Assembly (NCBI GenBank): GCA_036269915.1
Contig: DATBDM010000139.1
Span: 1-27,879 of the forward strand
Source: DATBDM01 sp036269915
GTDB lineage: Bacteria; Actinomycetota; Thermoleophilia; Solirubrobacterales; Solirubrobacteraceae
Length of the DNA: 27,879 nt
Reading direction: 5' to 3'
In this document: piece by piece, positions 1 through 7,139 of the stretch
Layout: every line of letters starts with the position of its first letter
Position numbering within the stretch: the first letter of the stretch is position 1
Program-made: the position numbers and the translations under genes
The notes under the pieces: generated by a model
What the model saw: the letters and a program-made list of their open reading frames with translations, nothing else
Database searches by the model: none
Told to the model about the DNA's origin: nothing

Positions 1-11
1 ACCCACGGATC

Positions 12-46
12 GGAGGGAGGGCGCGGTGCCCGCGAGCCCTCCCTCC
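12..46. terminator. Terminator-like GC hairpin at window start
   Basis: A perfect 11-bp inverted repeat: GGAGGGAGGGC at 12-22 and GCCCTCCCTCC at 36-46, around a 13-nt loop. No T-run follows on either side. This is the usual look of actinobacterial intrinsic terminators, which often lack a U tail. It probably ends a gene lying left of the window, or separates it from the cheB remnant. Confidence 0.5.
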
Positions 47-82
47 ATTCCGGCGCGTGCGGTGCCTGCGATACGGGCGTAG

Positions 83-280
83 GTGGGCTCGATGACCCCC
101 GGTCGAGACGATGGTGGCGCGCGCGCCGCGATCGGCATCGGCGCGTCCGCAGGCGGCGTCGACGCGCTGACGCGGATCATGGGCGGCCTCACGCCGGACC
201 TGCACGCCTGCCCTGGTGCAGCCGCTGCGCGCGGTCATGAGCGCAGGGACGCCGCCGCCGAGGCCGTCGCCGGGACCTAG
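83..280 (+). pseudogene. Decayed 5' fragment of a CheB-type methylesterase gene
   Basis: The reading frame (GTG at 83, ATG at 92) encodes a stretch reading AIGIGASAGGVDAL followed by TRIMGGLTPDL. This matches the first strand and catalytic-serine loop (G-A-S-A-G-G) of CheB protein-glutamate methylesterase domains, which are about 180 residues long. After roughly 40 residues the similarity stops and the frame runs through low-complexity Ala/Arg sequence to a stop at 278-280. The catalytic His and Asp regions are missing. Its 3' end touches the end of the opposing Crp-like gene. I read it as the remnant of a deleted cheB; a de novo short peptide is the alternative. Confidence 0.5.
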
Positions 281-1299
281 CGGTCGGGCTGCTCCTCGCC
301 CAGCTGCGCCTCGCGTCGGGTGCGGAGCTCCTGGCTGCGACGGAAGAGCTCGTTCGTCGTGTCGGTGACGCCCGCGAGCTCTCGGCTCATCCGCCGGCTG
401 TCCCCGCGCAGGGCCTCGAACTTCTCGCTCAGCCGGGCGCCGCGCCCGGAGAGCGGCTGCCGTGGCTCGTGCAGCTGCGAGATGCGTGTCTGCGACGGCT
501 CCTCCGCGAGCTCGCGCGCCACGAAGTGCCGGCGCGGCGGGATGAGCCGGAGGTTCTGGCGCGCCGGCTCGCCGACCGGCTCGCCGGTCAGCAGCCAGGT
601 GCCGTTGGCGAGGCGCTCGAGCTCACCGGCGCGGGTCAGCTCGCCCAGCGCCGTCGACACCGTCGGCCGGCGGGCGCCGATCAGCTGCGAGAGCATCCGG
701 TGCGAGAGGGTCAGCGGGATCAGCACGCCGTCGCCGGTCATGCGTCCCCAGCGCTCGGCCATGTGCCAGAACAGCGCCAGCAGGCGCTGGTCGACGCGGT
801 TGAGCTGCGAGATCGCCTGGGTGACCGCCAGCCGCTGCGCGCGCTTGGAGAGCCGCTCGATGATCTGCGAGGTGATCTCGGGGTACTCGGACAGGTGCGA
901 CGCCATGCGGCGGTCGAGCACCGCGAGGCGCGTCTCGGAGAGGATGTTCCAGCGCACGTCGGCGCGCAGCAGCGACGGGTCGGGGGACACCTCCCACGGG
1001 CGCAGGATCTCGCCCGGACCGAGCAGCTCGGTGGAGACGATGTCGGCGGCGAGGACCTCGCGGGCGATCACCCCGTTGAGGACGAGGAGCCCGACGTGAC
1101 CCGGATCGGCCACGGTCAGCGCGGCGGTGTCCCACGCGCCCGGCGCGAGGCGCCGGACGGAGACCAGCAGCTGGCGACGCGCGGCCTCGCGTGCCTCACC
1201 CGTCAGGAACTGCCCGAGATCGGGGTCGAGGTCGAGGAGAGGGGCGACGCGATGCGCCCCTCCCCCGTCACGCGGATGGTTGCGCTCTGTTGCGGTCAT
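277..1299 (-). CDS. Crp/Fnr-family transcriptional regulator with C-terminal extension
   Basis: Encodes 340 aa. Residues about 25-135 look like a cyclic-nucleotide-binding beta-roll (GPGEILRPWEV around 95-104), followed by a long dimerisation helix (about 138-185). A winged helix-turn-helix spans about 195-240 (LSHRMLSQLIGARRPTVSTA), the DNA-binding part of Crp/Fnr proteins. The canonical cAMP phosphate-binding Arg-Thr/Ser pair is not evident, so the ligand, if any, is unknown. Residues about 260-340 form a charged, coiled-coil-like tail not present in Crp itself (about 210 aa). The start is an ATG at 1299 without a good Shine-Dalgarno. It is divergent from the LigD-like polymerase across 151 bp and could regulate it; targets cannot be deduced. 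Confidence 0.85.
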   Translation of the reverse strand: MTATERNHPRDGGGAHRVAPLLDLDPDLGQFLTGEAREAARRQLLVSVRRLAPGAWDTAALTVADPGHVGLLVLNGVIAREVLAADIVSTELLGPGEILRPWEVSPDPSLLRADVRWNILSETRLAVLDRRMASHLSEYPEITSQIIERLSKRAQRLAVTQAISQLNRVDQRLLALFWHMAERWGRMTGDGVLIPLTLSHRMLSQLIGARRPTVSTALGELTRAGELERLANGTWLLTGEPVGEPARQNLRLIPPRRHFVARELAEEPSQTRISQLHEPRQPLSGRGARLSEKFEALRGDSRRMSRELAGVTDTTNELFRRSQELRTRREAQLGEEQPDR

Positions 1300-1332
1300 G
1301 CGCGTGCCGGGTTGTCTGCGGTCACATCGCTC

Positions 1333-1338
1333 ACGGTA
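1333..1338 (-). promoter_or_regulatory. Candidate -10 box for the Crp-like regulator
   Basis: On the minus strand TACCGT lies about 34 nt before the ATG at 1299, which would give a short leader. The same hexamer is used upstream of the divergent polymerase gene. No convincing -35 is visible. Confidence 0.3.
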
Positions 1339-1438
1339 GTCTCGATAGCCCGCTCGGCCCCGTCAACCCGACGTGTCGTCAGCGCGGTGACCCGCGTGTT
1401 CCGACGAGGTCACGCCTCTTGGGGCACCCGCGAACGGG

Positions 1439-1450
1439 TACCGTCGGCGC
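1439..1450 (+). promoter_or_regulatory. Leaderless-type -10 box (TACCGT) before the LigD-like polymerase
   Basis: TACCGT at 1439-1444 is followed by exactly 6 nt and then the GTG start at 1451. This TANNNT-6-start geometry is typical of leaderless actinobacterial transcripts and fits the absence of a Shine-Dalgarno. It also supports GTG 1451 over the internal ATG at about 1469. Confidence 0.5.
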
Positions 1451-2368
1451 GTGCCGCCCAGCAAGCGCATGGAGGTCGACATCGACGGCCGGGTGCTGTC
1501 GCTCTCGAATCTCGACAAGATCCTGTTCCCGCAGGCCGGGTTCACCAAGGGCCAGCTGATCGACTACTACACGCGCGTCGCGCCCGCGGTCCTTCCGCAC
1601 CTCCGGGGGCGGCCCCTCACCCTCAAGCGGTACCCGGACGGCGTCGAGGGCCAGTTCTTCTACGAGAAGCAGAGCCCGAGCCACCGGCCGGACTGGGTCC
1701 GCACCGAGGCGATCTGGAGCCGGCACAACAGCCGCACGATCGACTTCACGATCGCCGACGACCTCCCGACGCTCGTCTGGCTCGCGCAGCTCGGGGACCT
1801 CGAGCTGCACACGTCGCTGGCGCTCGCCGCGGACGTGAAGTCGCCGACGATCCTGGCCTTCGACCTCGACCCGGGGCCTCCGGCGACGATCGTCGAGTGC
1901 GCGCGCGTGGCGCTGGACCTGCGCGAGGCGTTCGGGCATCTCGGCATGGAGGCGTTCCCGAAGACCTCGGGCTCCAAGGGTATGCAGGTCTACGTGCCGC
2001 TCAATGCCGAGGGCGTCACCTACGCGCAGACGAAGCCCTTCGCCCAGGGGATCGCGCGGGTGCTCGAGCGGCGCCGCCCCGACCTCGTCGTCTCCGACAT
2101 GCGCAAGTCGCTGCGCGCCGGCAAGGTGCTCGTCGACTGGAGCCAGAACGACGAGCACAAGACGACGGTCAGCGTCTACTCGGTGCGCGCCCGCGAGAAG
2201 CCGACCGTCTCGACGCCGCTGGGCTGGGAGGAGGTCGAGGCGGTGCTCGAGTCCGAGGACCCCGACGACCTCGTCTTCACCACGGACGCGGTGCTCGACC
2301 GCGTCGCCGCGCACGGCGACCTCTTCGCCCCGGTCGCCTCGCTGGTGCAGCCGATGCCCCAGCTCTAG
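1451..2368 (+). CDS. Stand-alone LigD-type polymerase/primase (NHEJ PolDom)
   Basis: Encodes 305 aa, the size of an isolated LigD polymerase domain (archaeo-eukaryotic primase superfamily). Such enzymes add ribonucleotides or deoxynucleotides at double-strand-break ends during Ku-dependent non-homologous end joining. Visible hallmarks are the start motif LSNLDKILFPQAGFTKG, the metal-binding FDLDPG (D138, D140), TSGSKGMQVYVPL (172-184) and a third acidic residue in VLVDWSQN (D229). No ligase or nuclease domain is fused. The motif has Gln179 where characterised LigD polymerases usually carry His; I recall this in stand-alone actinobacterial members. Ku and a ligase are not in the window. The 3' end overlaps the opposing gene by about 92 bp. 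Confidence 0.9.
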   Translation: MPPSKRMEVDIDGRVLSLSNLDKILFPQAGFTKGQLIDYYTRVAPAVLPHLRGRPLTLKRYPDGVEGQFFYEKQSPSHRPDWVRTEAIWSRHNSRTIDFTIADDLPTLVWLAQLGDLELHTSLALAADVKSPTILAFDLDPGPPATIVECARVALDLREAFGHLGMEAFPKTSGSKGMQVYVPLNAEGVTYAQTKPFAQGIARVLERRRPDLVVSDMRKSLRAGKVLVDWSQNDEHKTTVSVYSVRAREKPTVSTPLGWEEVEAVLESEDPDDLVFTTDAVLDRVAAHGDLFAPVASLVQPMPQL

Positions 2369-2777
2369 CTCCCGCGACGAAGACGGCGTGGTGGCCCAGC
2401 GAGATCGCCAGCTCGCGGGCGCCCCAGCGCCATGGCGGCGGGGCGGCGCCGGCCAGCGGCGCGAGCGCGACGTCGGGCAGGCAGACGAGCCCGAAGTAGA
2501 CGCCGGTCGCCGCCGGCTCGGGCAGCGCGGCGGTCACGGCCTCGCCCACGACGCCCGCCGCGAGCGCGGTCGGCAGGGGCGCGGTCCAGGACACGATCGC
2601 GCGCACGCGCTCGTCGCCGCGCAGCCGCCGGGCCACGGCACGCGGGGCGATGCGGGCCAGGACGTCGGCGGGCACCCCGCTCGCCGCCCGCCCACGGAGA
2701 CGCATCTCGAGCGCCGTCGAGGCGCCCATCGCGGCCGCGCCCGCCAGTCCGGCGAGCGCGGCGCGCGAGCGGTGCAT
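2277..2777 (-). CDS. Hypothetical small membrane protein, third gene of the tal-tkt operon
   Basis: Encodes 166 aa beginning 4 nt after the transketolase stop, on the same strand, so probably co-transcribed. The sequence shows an N-terminal hydrophobic Ala/Gly segment (about 6-22), a basic stretch (about 40-60), and hydrophobic segments around 63-80 and 88-110, suggesting a small integral membrane protein. I do not recognise the family. The last 30 or so residues are almost all Arg/Ala/Gly/Pro and lie opposite the end of the polymerase gene, so this tail may be passively encoded. ATG 2777 is the natural start given the spacing. A non-coding status cannot be excluded. Confidence 0.5.
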   Translation of the reverse strand: MHRSRAALAGLAGAAAMGASTALEMRLRGRAASGVPADVLARIAPRAVARRLRGDERVRAIVSWTAPLPTALAAGVVGEAVTAALPEPAATGVYFGLVCLPDVALAPLAGAAPPPWRWGARELAISLGHHAVFVAGARAGASAAPARRPGRRGRRARRRGRAPRPW

Positions 2778-2781
2778 GCGG

Positions 2782-4635
2782 CTAATGGGTCGCGCCGGCG
2801 CGCGCGACCTCGCGGGCGGCGCCCGCGATCGCGTCGGCGTCGATGCCGGCGCCGTGGATCAGCTCCTCCGGCGTGCCGGAGCCGGGGATCTCGCGGACGG
2901 CGAGCTTGACCACCCGGGGGCGGTCGTCCGCGTCGGCCAGCACGTCGAGCACGGCGTCGCCGAGCCCGCCCTCGGGGGCGTGGTCCTCGACCGTGACGAT
3001 CGCGGCGCAGTCGCGCGCCGCGGCGCGGACGGCGTCGGCGTCGATCGGCTTGACCGAGTAGGCGTCGAGCACACGCGCGCGGATCCCGTCGCCCTCGAGC
3101 GCCTCGGCGGCCTTGACCGCCTCCTCCACCGTGATGCCGCAGGCGATGATCGCGACGTCCTCGGCGTCGGCGCCGGTGACGATCCGCGAGCCGCCGATGC
3201 GGACGTCCTCGTCCGGCGCGGTGCGCACGGTCGTCTTGCCGCGCAGCGTCCGGATGAACTTGATGCCCTTGGCGTCGGCCATTGCGGCGACGAGCTTCGC
3301 GGTCTGGTTGGCGTCCGAGGGATGCAGGACGGACGACCCGTGGATCGCGCGGATCGAAGCCATGTCCTCCAGCGCCATCTGCGACGGGCCGTCCTCGCCG
3401 ATCGAGACGCCGGCGTGCGAGCCCGACAGGCAGATGTCGGCCCGCGAGATCGCCCCCATGCGCACGAAGTCGTACGCGCGCGACAGGAACGCGGCGAACG
3501 TCGAGGCGAACGGGACCCAGCGCTTGTGCACCTGGAAGCCGATCGCGCTCGAGACGAGCTGCTGCTCCGCGATGAACATCTCGAAGTAGCGGTCCTCGTG
3601 CGCCTTGCGGAACTCCTCGGAGTGGGTCGAGTTCGAGACCTCGCCGTCGAGCGCGACGACGTCCCCGCGGATCGAGCCGAGCGCCGCGAGCGCGAGGCCG
3701 TACGCCTTGCGGGTGGCCTCCTCGTCGCCGAGCTCCCACTTCGGAAGCTCTCCGCCGGAGACCTCGAAGACGTTCGGCTCGCCGCCCTCGGGCGCGGCGA
3801 CCTCGACCGTCAGGTCGCGCACGCCGCCGAGCTCCTCGATCGCCTCGTCGGGGTCGTCGAGCGGCTTGCCGTGCTTGCCCGGCTGGTCCTCGACTGCCTT
3901 GACGCCCTTGCCCTTCTTGGTTCTGGCGATGATCGCGGTCGGCCGGCCCTTGGTGGACTCGGCCTCGGCGTAGGCGGCCTCGATCGCGTCGACGTCGTGG
4001 CCGTCGATCTCGATCGTGTTCCAGCCGAACGCGCCGATGCGCTCCGCGTAGCCGTCGACGTCCCAACCCAGCATCGTCTCGCGCGTCTGGCCGAGCCGGT
4101 TGACGTCGATGATCGCCACGACGTTGTCCAAGCCCTCCCAGCCGGCGTGCTGGAACGCCTCCCACATCGATCCCTCGGCCATCTCGGAGTCGCCGCAGAG
4201 CACCCACACGCGGTAGGGCAGCTTGTCCAGCCGCGCGCCGGCCATGCCGACGCCGACGCCGATCGGGAATCCCTGGCCGAGCGAGCCCGTGGCCACGTCG
4301 GTGGGTGGGATCACGGGGGTCGGGTGACCCTCGAGCCGCGAGCCGAGCTTGCGGAACGTCAGCAGCTCCTCGTCGGTGATCGCGCCGGCCGCCTTCAGGA
4401 CCGCGTAGTACAGCGGCGACGCGTGCCCCTTGGAGAAGATCAGGTGGTCGTTGCGCGGATCCGACGGGTTGGAGAAGTCCAGCCGCAGGTGCCCGTCGAG
4501 CAGGACGGCCATGAGGTCGGCCGCCGACATCGACGAGGTGGGGTGGCCCGAGCCGGCGGCCGCGCTGGCGCGGACGGAATCCACGCGCAGCTGCTGGCCG
4601 AGCTCGCGGCGGAACTCGGAGCCCTTGCCCGCCAT
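2782..4635 (-). CDS. tkt: Transketolase
   Basis: Encodes 617 aa, shorter than E. coli TktA (about 660). Transketolase is a thiamine-diphosphate and Mg enzyme that moves two-carbon ketol units between sugar phosphates in the non-oxidative pentose phosphate pathway. Visible marks: the N-terminal SGHPTSSMSAADL (about 29-41), SKGHASPLYY (68-77), the ThDP motif beginning CGDSEMAEGS (147-156) and ending in N179, the pyrimidine-domain segment around EGDGPSQ-like EDGPSQMALED, and a C-terminal transketolase domain with VEDHAPEGGLGDAV. The ATG at 4635-4633 overlaps the transaldolase stop by one base (TGATG), so translation is likely coupled. The genes tal and tkt together carry out the sugar-phosphate rearrangements. 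Confidence 0.95.
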   Translation of the reverse strand: MAGKGSEFRRELGQQLRVDSVRASAAAGSGHPTSSMSAADLMAVLLDGHLRLDFSNPSDPRNDHLIFSKGHASPLYYAVLKAAGAITDEELLTFRKLGSRLEGHPTPVIPPTDVATGSLGQGFPIGVGVGMAGARLDKLPYRVWVLCGDSEMAEGSMWEAFQHAGWEGLDNVVAIIDVNRLGQTRETMLGWDVDGYAERIGAFGWNTIEIDGHDVDAIEAAYAEAESTKGRPTAIIARTKKGKGVKAVEDQPGKHGKPLDDPDEAIEELGGVRDLTVEVAAPEGGEPNVFEVSGGELPKWELGDEEATRKAYGLALAALGSIRGDVVALDGEVSNSTHSEEFRKAHEDRYFEMFIAEQQLVSSAIGFQVHKRWVPFASTFAAFLSRAYDFVRMGAISRADICLSGSHAGVSIGEDGPSQMALEDMASIRAIHGSSVLHPSDANQTAKLVAAMADAKGIKFIRTLRGKTTVRTAPDEDVRIGGSRIVTGADAEDVAIIACGITVEEAVKAAEALEGDGIRARVLDAYSVKPIDADAVRAAARDCAAIVTVEDHAPEGGLGDAVLDVLADADDRPRVVKLAVREIPGSGTPEELIHGAGIDADAIAGAAREVARAGATH

Positions 4636-5753
4636 CAGGCCTTGGCCCCGACGAGCGCGTCGCGCTTGGACTCCAGGTCCGAGAACAGGTCGCGGAAGGA
4701 CTTGGCGAACTTCTCGACGCCCTCCCGCTCGAGCGTGGCGACGACGTCGTCGTAGTCGATGCCCGCGGCCTTGAAGTCGTCGAGCACCTTGCGGGCGCCC
4801 TCGAGATCCTCGGCGAGCGTGTCGCCGCGGATCTCGCCATGGTCGAGGACCGCCTCGACGGTCTCGCGCGGCATCGTGTTGACCGTGTCGGGGCCGACGA
4901 GCTCCTCGACGTAGATCACGTCGCGGTACTCGGGGTTCTTGGTCGACGTCGAGGCCCACAGGCAGCGCTGCGGGGAGGCGCCCTTCGCGGCCAGCGCGTC
5001 CCACTGCTCGCCCGAGAAGACCTCCTTGTAGGTCTGGTAGGCGAGCTTGGCGTTGGCGATCGCGAGCGTGCCCTTGAGTTCGTCGTGGCCGCCGGCCTCG
5101 TCGAGGCGCTTGTCGGCCTCGGTGTCGACGCGCGAGACGAAGAACGACGCGACCGACGCCATGTTGCGCGACGGATCGCCGCCTCCGTCGACGAAGCGCT
5201 GCAGGCCGCGGACGTAGGCCTCCGCGACGTCGCGGTGGCGCTCGAGCGAGAAGATCAGCGTGACGTTGACCGGGATGCCCGCGGCGATCGTCTCCTCGAT
5301 GGCCTCGAGGCCCTCGACGGTCGCGGGGATCTTGATCAGCAGGTTGTCGCGCTCGACCATCGCGTGGAGGCGCTTGGCCTCCTCGATCGTGCCCTGCGTG
5401 TCGTGCGCGAGGTTCGGGTCGACCTCGAGCGAGACCCAGCCGTCCTTGCCACTGCCTTCGTCCCAGACGGGCTCGAACAGATCGCACGCGTCGCGGATGT
5501 CGTCGCGGGCGAGCTCGAGGAAGACGTCCTTCGGCTCGGTGATGCCGGCGTCGACGAGCTCGCGGATCTGGTCGTCGTACGCGTCGCCCTCGGCGATCGC
5601 CCCCTGGAAGATCGTGGGGTTCGAGGTCGCGCCGACGATGCCCTGGCGGATCAGGCCTTCGAGGTCACCGTCCTTGACGAACGGCCGCGAGAGGTAATCG
5701 ATCCAGACGGCCTGGCCGTGCTCGGCCAGCTGCTGGAGCGGGGTGGTGCCCAT
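4635..5753 (-). CDS. tal: Transaldolase
   Basis: Encodes 372 aa, the length of the actinobacterial long-type transaldolases. It transfers a dihydroxyacetone unit from sedoheptulose 7-phosphate to glyceraldehyde 3-phosphate through a Schiff base. Seen in sequence: an early WIDYLSRPFVKDG, substrate-loop GATSNPTIFQGAI, a barrel strand with LLIKIPAT, NVTLIFSLERH, and CLWASTSTKNPEY, whose Lys is the expected Schiff-base residue. ATG 5753 is preferred over the upstream in-frame extension because AAGGAG lies 5 nt before it and the protein then begins at the conserved domain. It is the first gene of the tal-tkt-membrane protein operon. Confidence 0.95.
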   Translation of the reverse strand: MGTTPLQQLAEHGQAVWIDYLSRPFVKDGDLEGLIRQGIVGATSNPTIFQGAIAEGDAYDDQIRELVDAGITEPKDVFLELARDDIRDACDLFEPVWDEGSGKDGWVSLEVDPNLAHDTQGTIEEAKRLHAMVERDNLLIKIPATVEGLEAIEETIAAGIPVNVTLIFSLERHRDVAEAYVRGLQRFVDGGGDPSRNMASVASFFVSRVDTEADKRLDEAGGHDELKGTLAIANAKLAYQTYKEVFSGEQWDALAAKGASPQRCLWASTSTKNPEYRDVIYVEELVGPDTVNTMPRETVEAVLDHGEIRGDTLAEDLEGARKVLDDFKAAGIDYDDVVATLEREGVEKFAKSFRDLFSDLESKRDALVGAKA

Positions 5754-5758
5754 GGGCT

Positions 5759-5764
5759 CTCCTT
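5759..5764 (-). promoter_or_regulatory. Shine-Dalgarno fixing the transaldolase start
   Basis: Minus-strand AAGGAG, 5 nt before ATG 5753. This decides against the 34-residue upstream extension, which shows no conserved sequence. Confidence 0.75.
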
Positions 5765-5854
5765 GAAAGTCGGTTCGTTCCCCTCCACATGAAACCGTGC
5801 CCGAAGGGTCCCGTGGCAAAACGATGCGAATGAGGGCAGCGGCGGGGCCGCACA

Positions 5855-5884
5855 CCCGCCCGCGCTCGGGTCAGCGCGGGCGGG
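5855..5884 (-). terminator. Strong terminator-like hairpin overlapping the small ORF stop
   Basis: A perfect 12-bp inverted repeat: CCCGCCCGCGCT (5855-5866) and AGCGCGGGCGGG (5873-5884) around a 6-nt loop. The stop codon of the small minus-strand gene (5871-5873) lies at the loop edge. No T-run follows. It probably ends that gene's transcript and isolates the downstream tal promoter region (5754-5854), in which I see no clear -35/-10 pair. Confidence 0.6.
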
Positions 5885-6107
5885 CGGACAGCTCGCGCAG
5901 CCAGGACGAGACGGCCTGCTCGTCGCGCCGGGCGGCGCGGCGGCGGTCGGCGCGCGCCTGACTGGCCGCGGGGAGGGGTGGCATGGGCACGCTGACGGGA
6001 TACGTCCTCGCCGGCGCGGCGCCCGGAGCCCGAGGCGCCCTGGATCGCTTGGTCACGAGCGACATCGCGCCAAAACTACTTGAGCCTCGGCGATCTGTCC
6101 ACGCCAT
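5871..6107 (-). CDS. Small hypothetical basic protein
   Basis: Encodes 78 aa, not recognised. ATG 6107 has GGGAG about 5 nt upstream, AT-rich promoter-like sequence just before that, and a 12-bp hairpin exactly at the stop, so the gene appears to be a separate transcription unit. The product is rich in Arg, Ala and Pro in the middle (APGAAPARTYPVSVPMPPLP). It ends with a more regular, probably helical part (ARRDEQAVSSWLRELSARPR). No signal peptide or membrane segment is obvious. An internal ATG at 6065 would give 64 aa, but its upstream sequence is less suitable. It could be a small nucleic-acid-binding or regulatory protein, but the sequence does not show this. Confidence 0.5.
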   Translation of the reverse strand: MAWTDRRGSSSFGAMSLVTKRSRAPRAPGAAPARTYPVSVPMPPLPAASQARADRRRAARRDEQAVSSWLRELSARPR

Positions 6108-6118
6108 ATCGGCTCCCT

Positions 6119-6181
6119 GACAATAGGGTAATTCGCCGATTTGTCCGACAAATCCTGCGAGCCGGACAAGACAAGGTTGTC
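6119..6181. promoter_or_regulatory. AT-richer intergenic region with clustered TTGTC/GACAA repeats
   Basis: Between the UbiA stop and the small ORF lie GACAA (6119), TTGTCCGACAA (6141-6151, itself an inverted repeat), CGGACAA (6163-6169, pairing with TTGTCCG at 6141-6147) and GACAAGGTTGTC (6170-6181, 5-bp arms). On the minus strand TTGTCG (6151-6146) and an AT-rich stretch around 6123-6131 could be -35/-10 elements for the small ORF. The repeats may be an operator or the end of the UbiA transcript. Confidence 0.4.
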
Positions 6182-6190
6182 ATGAATGCG

Positions 6191-7138
6191 TCACCCTGCC
6201 AGGACGGCGGCCGGCACCAGCAGGTACTCGAGGAAGAACAGGATCCACACGCGCATGTAGAACCGCGTGAAGGCGCCCGGGTCGTCGGGGTCGGCGTGAT
6301 ACGCCCACCAGGCGAGCAGGCCCGCCGCGGCGAGATGGCCGCCCGCGAGCACCCAGGCGTTCGCCTCCGGCAGCGCGAACGGCCCGCCGATGGCCATGCC
6401 GGCGTAGGCGAGCCCGAGCGCGCCGAGGCCGAGCCAGGCGGCGCGGCGGGCGCCGAGCCGGATCGTGAAGGTCGCGATCCGGAACGCGCGGTCGCCCTCG
6501 CCGTCGGGCACGTCCTTGAGCACGGCGATCGCGAACGAGAACGGCAGCACGAACAGGCACAGCGCCCAGACCGCGCCCGGCACCTCCCCGCCGCCGCCGA
6601 AGGCGTTCGAGAAGTGCACCGCGACGCCGAGGTTCACCACCGCCGAGCGCACGCCCGCGATGCACAGCGACGCCGCGACGGCGTGGCGCTTGAGCCGGAC
6701 GGGCGGGAGCGAGTACGCCGCGCCGATCGCGAGGGCGACGACGACCGCGGCGGTCTCGACCCAGCCCTGGGTGAGCGCCATCGCCACCGGCACGATCGCC
6801 GCGACCGCGACGATCCGCCATGCCCTCGCGGTGCTCAGCTCGCCGGCGGCGATCGGCAGGCGCGGCTTGTTGATCCGGTCGATCTCGACGTCGGTGATCT
6901 GGTTGACGCCGACGATGGCGACGTTGACGCCCGTGCCGGCGATCAGCACGCACGCGAGCTGGAACGCGGCGCTGCCGGCGCTCGCCCGCGGGGCCGCGTG
7001 CAGCGCGATCGCGAACAGCCCGGCGATCCCGAGCCAGGTCCCGATCACCGTGTGGGGCCGCCCGAAGCGCCACAGCACCCCCACCGGTCCGGCTCGCCGG
7101 GCCCGCGACACGGGGACGGGGGCCGCGGCGGCCGGCAC
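6191..7138 (-). CDS. Homogentisate phytyltransferase-like UbiA prenyltransferase
   Basis: Encodes 315 aa with about eight hydrophobic segments, the architecture of UbiA-family membrane prenyltransferases. These transfer an isoprenoid from its diphosphate to an aromatic acceptor. Several stretches resemble homogentisate phytyl/prenyl transferases (VTE2 type): RFGRPHTVIGT (24-34), first Asp motif NQITDVEIDRINKPRLP (79-95), LKRHAVAASLCIAGVRS (149-165), and the second Asp motif KDVPDGEGDRAFRIATFTIR (208-227). The Asp motifs bind the Mg-diphosphate of the donor. The GTG start at 7138 is one base after the stop of the upstream VTE3-like methyltransferase, so the two form an operon. Acceptor (homogentisate) and donor chain are inferred; generic UbiA function is nearly certain. 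Confidence 0.9.
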   Translation of the reverse strand: MPAAAAPVPVSRARRAGPVGVLWRFGRPHTVIGTWLGIAGLFAIALHAAPRASAGSAAFQLACVLIAGTGVNVAIVGVNQITDVEIDRINKPRLPIAAGELSTARAWRIVAVAAIVPVAMALTQGWVETAAVVVALAIGAAYSLPPVRLKRHAVAASLCIAGVRSAVVNLGVAVHFSNAFGGGGEVPGAVWALCLFVLPFSFAIAVLKDVPDGEGDRAFRIATFTIRLGARRAAWLGLGALGLAYAGMAIGGPFALPEANAWVLAGGHLAAAGLLAWWAYHADPDDPGAFTRFYMRVWILFFLEYLLVPAAVLAG

Positions 7139-7139
7139 G

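Noticed and set aside
469..2499. Long plus-strand ORF of 676 aa across the Crp-like gene and polymerase
   Set aside because: Low-complexity Arg/Ala/Gly composition typical of a shadow frame in GC-rich DNA; the Crp-like and polymerase frames show clear family motifs instead.
2650..4755. Plus-strand ORF of 701 aa opposite transketolase
   Set aside because: Antisense shadow rich in Asp/Arg/Val/Leu; transketolase and transaldolase motifs are unambiguous on the minus strand.
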